DNA from: Holacanthus passer
Lineage: Eukaryota; Chordata; Actinopteri; Pomacanthidae
DNA: 64,000 nucleotides
Direction of reading: 5' to 3'
Assembly (NCBI GenBank): GCA_025331565.1
Contig: JAFREQ010000034.1
Span: forward strand, 868,001 to 932,000
Part shown: piece after piece, positions 15,001 to 27,000 of the stretch
Numbering within the stretch: the stretch's first letter is position 1
How the letters are laid out: every line of letters starts with the position of its first letter
The notes under the pieces: model-generated
The model's database searches: none
What the model saw: only the letters and a program-made list of their open reading frames with translations
What the model was told of the DNA's origin: nothing
Translations under genes and position numbers: made by a program

Positions 15001-18000
15001 GGGGAGAGGGGGAGATGGGAGTGGCAAGGACCTTTGGGTTAGATGAGAAAGAAAATTGGAGAATATTGAAGACAAAAGTAGTTGAGGAGAGGCAGAGGGG
15101 GCGGGGGGGGGGAAGAGATGGGAACACATAAGTAAAGCCAGGGTGAGCTTTAGTGACGCTTATTACCTTTATCTACACAGGATAAGTGCTTTAATGGTCC
15201 CAGAGTCAATGCAGACATGTCATATCGTTTATGGGATTTATGAACAAGGACTGTTAAAATCACACTAGAGAAAACCACTACATCAAAGTCTTTCAAACAG
15301 CCAGCCAAGAAGCTTAAACACTTTCTGTGTCTAAGCTTCTTGGCTGTTTGGAGGTCGGGAGTAATCAGGGTTGAAGCTCAAATAATTTGTAAAATCTGCG
15401 TCACCGCTCTCCATAGGAAAACAAGAGCAATTTTGCCGCCGGTCATGTGTCGAAAGCCTCGGTGCTGTGCTCTATTGTTGCCTCCATATTTGTTGCAAAC
15501 ATCACTATGGAGCCAAAAGTCTCTGGCATGATGTCATTGGGAATTCCTTCCCCATTCACACAGCGCAGTGCTGTTTCCACAGCCAAATCTTTTGATGGCA
15601 GATGGACCCAGCCCAGGTGGTTAAGGACTGTCTTCCTGTGTGTCTGGAAAACAGTGGGAATGACTTGTGTTTATGGCCATAGGAAAAGAGCAATGGTGAG
15701 AACACTCAAGATGACTTTGATAATGCAGGCCAGTCAATCTGTGTTAATGTTCTTCTCACCGACCGTCCCACCTGTAGTCATCCCTCCAAGCTATGATTTC
15801 CAGGTCCAATGAGGCAATATCATTGTGCCTTTTTTTTGCAGCACAAGTGATCTCATACAGTAATGGAAGGGTATGACAGCATCCCCTCCACTAATGCGTT
15901 AAAGACAACCACGAATGAATTCATACATTCACCCAATCTGGCTCCAGTTTTCCTTGACCATATTATCTTTCACATCGGTTGGGGATAAAAAAATTCTGCA
16001 GATGGAGCTGATTTCCTGAACATGAGACTGTGACTAAGAGAAAGAGTGCAGGAGAGGCTGATGCTAATCTCTGTCATTAGCGTCATTGTTTTCGTCGCCG
16101 GTCGGCTGCCGGTTCTTCTGGTGACATCACGCCGTCGGGTGATGGATCGCTGCAATCCGGGTGGCCTGAAGAAAAATAACATTGTTGGCTTTCTCTGGCA
16201 GCGGACGATAGTAGAAGCAGGAGTGCCAAGTCGCTGCCCTCCTGCTTGAGTTGTGTGTCTGTGGCTGCTTAGACGGCACTTTACTGTACAGCAAGTCTGC
16301 GGCTTGGATTACAGGAATGCCCACACTGACTCGCTGGCATTGAAGGCAGAGAATCAGCAGTGGATTTTTATCAAAGAATACAGATTACACATATACAACT
16401 CTTACTATATTTGTCTGCCTGTCAGTTCCTCTTTTTCATTATTAACCAACATAAAAACGGGATACAGTGACCCATTATGCATTAAAAACATTAAATTTAT
16501 GGCAGATCATTATTTATTACTTATTAAATATTTCTGCTATACAGTGATTGTAAATCCAATAGATGTGAAGCCTGTGACAATTAATGAAGAACCATGTTAT
16601 AGGATCATAGGCGGAGTCTTATTTATTGTGGTCATTAAGTTTGAGACTCTGATGGAATGATGGATAGTGCTGTAGTTTTTTCCAGGCTTCTATCATGGTC
16701 CACATTCATGCATTAGTATGAATTGGGACGCCGTTCTTACATGTGACTGGCCCAGAAGCTCCTATAAGTCCATGTGAGTGTGATACTGATATGAAATCAC
16801 TTAAAGGAGGACTCCACCAAGTTAGCATTGCACTTCTATAACATTGTTGGACTCATGATGGAGAGTTTAAAACAAAAAGATCAAAATCAGCGCAGCACAA
16901 CTAGAGATATTATCTTTCCAATTCCACACATTTTTCTTCCTTGTCGAAACCTACATTATCACATGGCACCTACATTATCCACAACTTGACCGCAGGCAGT
17001 TCATGTGGGGATTTGGGTGTGTTACGCAAGTAGCAGCTAATGTAGCCTCGATCCACCAGTTGCAAGCAGATATGAGCGAGCTGCAGAGATTTCATAAGCT
17101 CACATCTTTCTTACTGCACACCAACAGATTTTCAAACTTGTCATCTTCAGGCTTAGCTGACTCAAGTGACATCACTTAAGGCAATTTATCCAATTTTCAC
17201 AAAAGACTTTGTACAACGTTTTTTACATATACAGTAGAATTCCCCAAGAACTGGAAATAGACTTTGATGTGTAAAATCTGTGGAGTTCTCCTTTAAGGTA
17301 ATGGAAGCACTCAAATAACTTTTGATAGTTTTTCCAGTCTCAGGCTGGTAGAAAATGAGTACTGTATGAAAGCAGTTATGACATACTGGTGTGAACTGAA
17401 AATCAGCTCTAATGAACACTTTGGTTACAATGTTGGCAAGCTATGCTGCTCACTAGCTAAAATGTGTTTATAGTGCCACTACGTCATGTCCTTTTAAGTA
17501 GTATATTTTACAGTTGTTGGGTTGGGAACATGCACACTGTGTTTCCAACCTAAGAACTGCAATAAAATAAGTAAAACGTTTTTCTTGATTTTGGGGGACT
17601 CATTATTGTTTGGGAAGTTGAGAACAACCCTGGCTGCAGCTCCTTGCCTTTTCTAAGAGATGGTTTTCATGCACATGCAAATACAAACTCTCAAGACTTA
17701 AAGTGAAAATCCAATTTGAGTAGAGACAGAAATACTCAACAGAAAAGAATAAATTTCATCATGCTTTTAAGCAAATGTCTGTTCTCCCATTCCTCTCTCC
17801 TCCCATACATCATTTTAAGTTTCTATGTCTGATATCACAACCATAAAGATTTGTTTTTACTAAATATGATCTATAATAACCTGCTGACAGTTAGTTGAAC
17901 AAGATTAACATTTTGTCCAGTTATGTTGACCTTGATTTATAACATTTGCAGTGGAACACATTACAAAATCGGTGAAAAACTGCAGAAATATAGGGGTGTC

Positions 18001-21000
18001 ACACATGATTAACACCAACTCAAACAGAGTCTGAGTGAAAATTGCCAGCTGTTGAGGTATAGATTTCAGTGTGGCAGCACTCTTGGAGAAAGTCCTCGGC
18101 ACGACTTAACAAGCTTTAAAAGTAGAAGGTTGCAGAGATTGTAACATATGATGCCCAGCTCTGAGGGATCTCAGGTGATCCTCTGAAACTTTTTGATGAT
18201 AAACATAGGTGAATCTTTAAGTTTAGGAAGGCTATGTAAGGCTTTCTGCACGAGCAACAATATCTGCAACATCCTGCTGGCAAGCTATCAAAACCCAATT
18301 CAACAAGGTCAGCAGTTTGGCGAGCACCGGGCTAATGGTCCCTAATGTAGTGTTCACTCAGAGCAGATGGGGCTGTTGGGAACAGAGCCAGACACAGAGA
18401 AAGAGGAGGGCAGGCGGCCCCCCGAGTGTCATGAAAGGGGTTTGGGGGGGTCACAGAAAACATAGTGTCAAATCATTGCTATCATTGGTAACGATTGTGA
18501 GAGGTGAGTGGTGATGTGTGCCAGTGAATGTGACCGGTTCGTTGGTTCGGGGGCACTGACATGTTTGAGTGAGGGGGTCAGGGGTTGGGGGGGCAGTGCT
18601 TAAAGAGAGATCAACATGTCACCTCATCACTGCTGTTGCACTCAAGAACCTCTCCCATTAGACCTAACACCCACACACGAACACACACACGTATACAGAG
18701 CAGCTTAGCAGACATTTGGGGGGGATAGAATATCAAATTCTGCATTTCTTGGTGTCTCTCTAGGCCGGGATTGAGGTTTCAGCTCCAGTAAATGAGCATA
18801 AGAAATGTGGGATTTTGATATTTTGGACACAAAATTGCTGTCAGACAGAAAGTCTTACATTACAGATTAGTGTTTCTTCACCCCTGGAATTTAACTAGTA
18901 GACCTGCAGGGCTTATCTGCTCCTCAGAGGAGGATTTAAATAGCACAGCATAATGGAGAACTTATTAAATTCAGGAAAAACACATTGAGATTCCAGTTTC
19001 TTCCAGTTTGGAGAGTTTATTGGTTTCAAAATAGTCGTGAAGGTGATCCAGGAAGGTTAAGTTGCACAAATCCATCAGTTCAAAAACCTCATTCATTAAT
19101 TCCATGCAGGACTGGATCCAGTTCTTTTCATTAAAACCGTTTAAAAAGTAAGAACTGCAATTCCTTTGACAATCAGCAATATTCACTTACATCTTCACTG
19201 ATTCTAGTATATGACAACCTTGCTATAACAAATGTTTTCTAATACAAAACTAAAAACATAATGCAATCATTGATAAACAATCTGTGTTTACAGACAACAG
19301 TTTGACAATGTGTTCCTGAGTCCATGTAGTAATCTCCTTTATACAATCATGTGTTTGACAAAGTGTTGAACCTCTCTCCATCCTCGCTTGTGAACGACTG
19401 AGTCTTTCCAGGATGAACCTTTCATACTGTCTGTGGAATGATCCAAACAGGTGTTTTTGGATCAGTCCACAACTTTCACAGTCTTTTGTTGCTCCTGTCC
19501 CAACTTGTTTGAAACATGTTGCTGCCATCAAATTCAGAATAAGCAGATATTTACAAAAATCAGTGAAGTTGATGAGGTCAAACATTAAATGTCAAAACAT
19601 GTCAAAAAGAATGAGCAAATGATCACACAACATCCCAACTTTTTTGGAGTCAGAGTTGTATTTGATTTTCCAGAGATGATATACACAATTGTGTCATTGG
19701 CTGTCTTCATTATTTTGTCCCTTCTCTCCAGGAGTACATGGTTTACCGTAAGCACACCTACATGCGCCTTGATGGATCCTCCAAGATTTCAGAGCGCAGA
19801 GACATGGTGGCTGACTTCCAGAGCCGGTGGGTAGTAAGTTAGATATGATCTACAGTGTGTGTATGTGTGTGTGAATGTGTGCAGGAAACCAAACACTTTT
19901 TTTTTTTTTTTGCCAACAGTTAACGCAAATCTGCCTTTTCTGTATATTGCAGCAATCAGCGAACAGTTTAATCTTACATGTGCACGTCCCAATACGTTTG
20001 TGTGTATGTACAATATTTCTTCCACATGCTCTGGTTTACATTAGTGTGCAGCTCTGAGGCGCTGGTATTCCTCCGGTTCTAGTTGTAGGTGAGAGAGTTT
20101 GTGGTGTATTTGGCGACACTCTACCATTAGTATCAAGTGCATGTTTCATTTGGCATCCCTTCCTACTCTTAAAGTTTTAATAGGCTATAGTGAACTGTGT
20201 CATTGTGAATTATGCCCAGTCTTGCTGCCAGGCTTTAAGTTTGAGTTGACATTTTTGAGAATGGTTCTTAACTTACATTGTAACTTAATTTTGTGCCATG
20301 ATACTGTATATGGATATTTGTACCGTACAGTTGTAAATGATATCTTACGATTTTGTGTGCCTCTCCCTCTCCCTCCCTTTCTGCCCCCCTCCCCCACTGC
20401 CCTCTGTAGGACCGATATCTTTGTCTTTCTACTGAGTACAAGGGCTGGAGGGCTCGGCATTAACCTGACTGCTGCTGACACTGTGAGTCACCGACACACT
20501 GAAGGAAAAATACTTTACTAATACGACACCAAAGCTTCAACAGCACTGATATTTCCTAAATGCATCAAAAGCCTGTTCAGTGTGCAGCCTCTGACATGTG
20601 TTTTTCTGGGTCAGAAAAGAGTCTGCATAGTTTGGGATGACCGCGTGTTTCCGCATTAGCAATATGTTGACATAATGACAATACACTATGTATGTATACG
20701 TACTGAAAGGGGGCTGAACATATATACACATATAAGTGATGATCTCTCTTTGTTTATCAACATCTCTCAGCATAATCTCCTTTTGTGTCCCTATAGCCCC
20801 GTTCAAGTGGGATTAGCTTTCATGACAATGAGTTTGAAGTGACTGTTAACACAGGACATCTGTCATGTTAAAGGGCAGCTCACTTGGGATATAACACATC
20901 CCTGTAATTAGTCTCAGAAATGACCGACAAGGCAGCGCCTGCTTCATATTTGTGCTTTCATCGCACAAATTGAACCATGTCTTGAGCAATAACAATAAGG

Positions 21001-24000
21001 CAGGATTAAGACTTGAACAATGGTGAGCTTGACATCTTGGTTGTTGCAGAAAAGTAAACTTTTTTTTATTTGCCTTCAGGTCATCTTCTATGACAGTGAC
21101 TGGAACCCCACAGTGGACCAGCAGGCCATGGACAGAGCCCACAGGCTGGGTCAGACCAAGCAGGTCACTGTGTATCGCCTCATCTGTCAGGGTAGCATTG
21201 AGGAGAGGATCCTGCAGCGGGCCAAGGAAAAGAGCGAGGTCTGAAACACTCATTTATACAGCACACACAATATTACAAAGGGGGAACAAAAGAGCTTTAT
21301 TGCCTCGATTCCAGTAAATCTATTTCAGCAGTGTTAATCATACTGCAAATATGAATCCATTACAGAGTCCATTAATGCTTTATTGTTCTCGTGTAATAAG
21401 ATCCAAAGGGTGGTGATCTCTGGAGGCAACTTCAAACCAGACACGCTCAAACCCAAAGAGGTGGTCAGCCTGCTACTGGACGACGATGAGCTGGAGAAGA
21501 AATGTGAGTTTTCTTGCACATCTTTGTCTCGATTTTATTCAGTTTTCTTTACCGTAACGAGAAGGAAGGAGGGAAATAAAAACAAAACACATTGTGTCTT
21601 CTCTTCTAGTGCGCCAGAGACAGGAGGAGAAGAGGCAGCAGGAGGAGAGCAGCAAGGTGAAGGAGCGCAAGAGAAAGAGGGAGAAGTACGCTGAGAAGGT
21701 ACAGTGCAACGTGATCACCAGGAACCTCAGATGTCGGCAGTCATGTCAGTTCCATGGTTGGTAGAGCGCAGTGAAGGATGTGTAGAATAAAAGAAGACAG
21801 GAAAGAAATGATATGGGACGTTAAATAGCAAAGTAATGAGGTGAGAGAGGAAGGAGGTAATGAAGGAAGAAAAGTAACAGGCCTTAGAGGGCTGCATTAA
21901 CACCTTGTCAGTCCTGACTCCAAATATGGAGGAGGATGATCCTAGAAGACCAGGGGGGTCCTTTAAATCAAAAAGGCTTGTGAGCATGACTGCGTTTATC
22001 TAATTTCATGATGATCTTAGTATTAGATTATAAAATGATTGTGTGCAAAGTTGACATTGTGTCCAAAGTGGAAAGGATACATCATCTGGGGAGCATGAAT
22101 TTTAAAAGATTTTAATGTTTTTTGTGGGTACATGTGGGGTTTGTCTGGATGGTGAAGCAAGAAAAAGGTGAGCGAGCTACCAAAAACATTAGAGTTTGCT
22201 CTCTGGGGACCATGATTATCGAGAGTAAATTTCATGGAAATCCAACCATTCATTTGAGATGCCTTGTCATGGACATAAGTAGTGCTAGATCTGAGGTCAG
22301 AGGGGTCACCGAAATCATTAGATGTCATCCTCTGGGGACTGTATCCAGACCAGATTTCACGGCAATCTGGCCCATACTTTTTGAATTATCTTGCTCTTGA
22401 CTCAAGTGTTGAACAGACGGACAGGCCAGCCAACTCGAACTAGACCTGCTTAGGCCTTGAAGAGCAGACTATTTAGCTACAACAAGGCATGATTGTAAAA
22501 TGTTTGAAACCTAATCAGTCCCATCACCCTCTCCTCCTCCCTATTTGCTATTTCTAACCTGCAGAAGAAGAACGAGGAGTCGGAAAACAAGAGGAAAAAG
22601 GAGGTGAACCTGGTCATCTCTCACGCGCCCTCCGCCGACAACTCCAACCTCTCTGCAGATGGAGACGACTCCTTCATCAGTGTCGAGATGGACTCGGCCA
22701 TGCCCAGTCCCTTCAGTGAGGTGAGGGAATCCAGGGGAAAACCAGAGGGAGTGAGTGTGCTTTTATCAAAGTGAAGGAAGTGGAGGAGGAGGGAAATATT
22801 GGCTATAACTCTGAAATATGTTACAGTGGATGGTAATGGCTGCTCCATTAGGTCACTTTGGCGTGAATCCGCAAACTGTCTCCTCTTAATATTTACCTCT
22901 TTTTTGGTTATTGATTCCTCTCTTTCCATGTGTTACTTTCTTCTTTCGTTCTCTCCTCTCTCAATTCTTTACTCCCTTCTTTACTTTCTGCATCCTATCT
23001 TTTCCATACTTCCTGTGCCTCCTGTCCTTCTCCTCGTTGTTCCTTGCATTGTTCCTCTATTGTTTCCCCTTGCCGTACCGGCCCGGTTCCCTTGTTCTCC
23101 GTGGTGCTGACCCCCAGCCTGTGTGTATGTCTGTGTGTGCTCCTGTGCACGGCCAGATCTCCCTGAGCAGCGAGCTCCAGCCCGGCTCGTTACCTCCCGA
23201 CGCAGACGCGGACGAGAGCAGCAGCGACATGCTGGTTATCGTGGACGATCCAGTGTCCTCCGCGCCGCAGTCTCGTGCCACCAACTCTCCCTCCTCTGTG
23301 TCTGGATCAGTGTCCGACAACATGAATGGTGAGAGAACAAATACGTTTTAGCTGACCTTTGACCTGAATGTTTGAGTGAGTGAACCAATATACTGTACAT
23401 ATACTGTATAGCTGCCATAAGGACCTTAATGTACTGGAATGATTGAAAATTTGATATTGGCTTGTAATTGTCGCCTGAAATATTTTCGAGTTGAAGACAT
23501 GATTTAACTCTTAATATAGCGCTGAAATGGCACCACCATTTGGTATGTTAGATTGCTGTTTGATTACACATCAAATTACAGTAATATTCTGGAGTAAACA
23601 AAATAATGAATACTTTCAAATTTTATTTTTTGGCATGAAAATGGTCAAACTTGAACAGTGGTTGAAACTATGTACCATTACTTAAGTACAGTAATTTAAA
23701 AAAGTATAATTTTGTGGTACTTGAGTATTTCCATTTTCATTTCATGCTACTTTATTACACTATATTTATCTGACAGCTGTTGTTACTTCTCTCATTTTTT
23801 TAATAGAAAACATCAGCCTTCATGATTATTTACTTTCAAGTGCCAAGTTATATAAAAAGTATTTCAAATTAGCTCCAGCTTGACTGGTACAACAATAAAA
23901 TGCTGCTTACCTGTTAATGCATCCATATTAATAACCCAGTATTGTCATATACAATCGTCTAACACTGTGAATGGGAACATTTTGCCTAATGAGTGCTTTT

Positions 24001-27000
24001 ACTTTTGATACTTCAAGTACATTTTGCTGATCATACTACTATTACTTTGCACCATGGTATTGATACTTTAAATGAAGTAAAGGATCTGAGTACTTCTTCC
24101 ACCACTGAATTTAAATATATTAGTCACACTGAGAGTGAAATTAGCAGCTGAAATCCAAAGTATCCAAATCAGTATGGCACTTCAAAAACCTGTATTATCT
24201 GTGAGACAGTTTTATCACGTTAGAACGATGTTGGAAAAGCAACTCACACGACAGTCATTGCTGCAAACAGAAGTCCAGCTTGTAATGTTCTCTTCACTAT
24301 CAGGACTTGCACTCATTGAGACAAGTAGTCCTCATATGCACTATGCAGCTGATTATTTAGCTCTATGAGGGTTTTATTTTGCCTTGGCTGCCTATGTTTC
24401 AGTATGTTCTGTACTGTGTGATCCAGATAGATAGTGAGCCTATAGTTTATGTTGCTCGTCCTGTGTATTTGCACGTTGGATGCATTGCAATAAGGTAATC
24501 CCTCCTAAATACTTTCTGCTTCATTGAAACCCATTTGGGATTTTTGCTTCCATGCTAAGAGGCTCTTGCCAAAGAGATTATTAATGGCCCCTGCTAAAAA
24601 GGTCCAGTGAACTGGGAGAAAGTTGGTGCTTTCAGAGATGTGAATGACGTTATAATGAAAGGTTTCAAAGACAGAATGAAGGTTAGAATTTGGGAGCAAT
24701 CGGCGAACTTGGACAAGTGAGTGAAAAGGGAGGAAGCGTGAGATTAAGGCCTGAAGGGAGGGTAAGAGTAAAGGATTTGCTGAGGGGTTTTCATCTGTGC
24801 CTTGGTGTTAGTGATAGGATAGGCTCATCTCCCCCCCCAGAGATGGGTCGTATACCACAGTGTCTGGATGGAAACATGCAAAGAAAAGTCAGACCAAGTG
24901 GAGAGAGTGGGGAGTCATAAAGAGGGGGAAAAGTTACGGGAAGGATTAGGCACATTACCAGTTAGGCAGATACTGGCTCTGATTCTGCAAACAGTACGGA
25001 AAATAAGAGCAGTAATCCAGTTTTTGCTTGAACCTGTACTTAGGGTAAAGATGAGTAATGATTAATGTGTAATAATTCTTCTATATTACAGTAAAACTTT
25101 CATGTCAGTATCTTTGAAGGAGCGGGCTATGGTCAAGCCAGGCAAACGTCTCTTGCATCAGCGTGTGCGTTCCCGCCTTACTTGATTTCTATATCGTCTC
25201 TCTGTTGTGTTCAAGTCAGTATGTATTCAAAGAACTGAAAAAAAGAAATAGGAGCAAACGTTTTTCTGACTTTTGTTCTTCTGTTTGCCTTCCTTCTTCA
25301 GGTGTTTCAGCCTCGGACACGATCAGCCCTGGCAGAGGCAGGTCTGGGCGGAGTCGGGGGCGGCCTAAAGGATCAGGAGGCGGGGCGAAGTCTGGAGGGA
25401 AAGGACGCGGGCGCAAGTCGACGGCGGGCAGCGCAGCAGCTATGGCAGGAGCCATGGCCGGTGCTGCAGCTGCGTCTGCAGCCGCTTATGCTGCTTATGG
25501 TTACAGTGTTTCTAAAAGTTAGTGAAAGTTATATACACTTTCACACGAACGGATGGTCACGGGTGGTCCATCCTGTACAGAAATCAAACTGAAAGTACTT
25601 TAATGTTGCTATATTATATCCTTTTATTTACATGTTAGCACATTTCTTAGTCAAACATCTCTGACTGCTGTTGACATCTGGTAGAAGGAATGACTTTCCT
25701 TTGCCTGGCTGCAAGTTTCCTTTTCCATTGTTTCACATTTTGGGGAAATCTTTGTTGTTAGATAAACACTTTTTGCCTCTAACTGTAATCAGGCAAAACT
25801 ATTCTTGCTTCACCAAAAACAAGTTACTACCGAAGAGAAAAGGCTTTGTTAGCTGACCCGGAGAAACAGTGTTTGTGTGAACTACATTGCACTGTGTGTG
25901 TTTGTGGTCTTTTCTGGTGACCTGGCCAAACATTATTCGTAAAGCTTCTTTTTCAGTTGTTCTGGCTAAGGGCTACAATGACAGAGAGAGATTTCTAAAC
26001 TAAGATCTTCAAAGTTTGAATATAAGGAAAACTGATACTGATGATAAAAACATATTTAATCATTTTATACTAATTGCAGAAACAGGACGCTGAGATGATT
26101 ACATAACATACATTCTCATATAAAGCTGGTATTCAAAGATAAAATAAAGGCTGGGTTCAGAAATTTCGTAAATAATTAAGTATAATGTAAATTCCCATTA
26201 GTAGACCAATAGAGTCATGCTATACTCACCACTCTGCTGATGTGAGTTCATCTTTTGTAACAGAAATTAATTCTTGTTGTTTCGTCTTTGCCATACTCCT
26301 GATTGATGTCAGTTTTATTTATATAGAGCCCAATCACAACAGAGGTCATCTCAAAGCACTTTTCACACAGAGCAGGTCTAGACCATACTCCTTATGATAT
26401 TTTTTATAGAGACCTAGCAATTCCCATCATGAGCAAGCATTTAGCAACAGTGGCGAGGAAAATCTTTTAACAGGCAGAAACCTCGGAACAGAACCGGGCT
26501 CTAGGTGGGCGGCCATCTGCCTTGACCGGTTGGGTTGAGAGAGAGAGGGAGAGAGACAGAGACGGAGTGGGAGGAGAGAGAACATGCAGTAGTGTTTCTC
26601 AGTCTACAAATCTAATCATAATAATAACAATAATAATAGTAGTGTGGAGCAGAAACATGTGGGCAGTAGGTGGCTTGCAGTCACGGCTCCAGACCATCCA
26701 GCTCCAGAGACAGAAGCACCTGCAGAAAGCGACGGGAGGAGAGAGAAGAAAAACGAGAGAGCACAAAACTACGAGAGAGGGAAGATGTTGCATTAGTAAC
26801 ATGCATTGATTAAAGGGTCTAGTACTTTAATTGCGAAAAATTCCCAGAGGAAGTGTTGCATTTCATTCTTAGTAATCTAACATTGTTTGGGGAAAAAGTG
26901 GAACATGACTCATGTTGTTTTAATTCAATTAGTGCTGTGGAAATAAACATTACACTGACAACAGGTGAACATGGAGGAAACGAAAATAGAAAAATAAAAA

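Larger units (their letters stand above)
14553..19731 (+). other. ino80 5.2-kb intron with repeats and a TAATTA pair
   Basis: Holds TAATTA at 14909-14914 and 14927-14932 within a GC-balanced block (14820-14960), the hairpin at 15294, the TTAA MITE and transposon copy 2. No exon seen. Confidence 0.6.

Noticed and set aside
22911..23351. 146-codon plus-strand frame taken as one protein
   Set aside because: The first part is a pyrimidine-rich intron; only 23157-23328 is ino80 exon w17.
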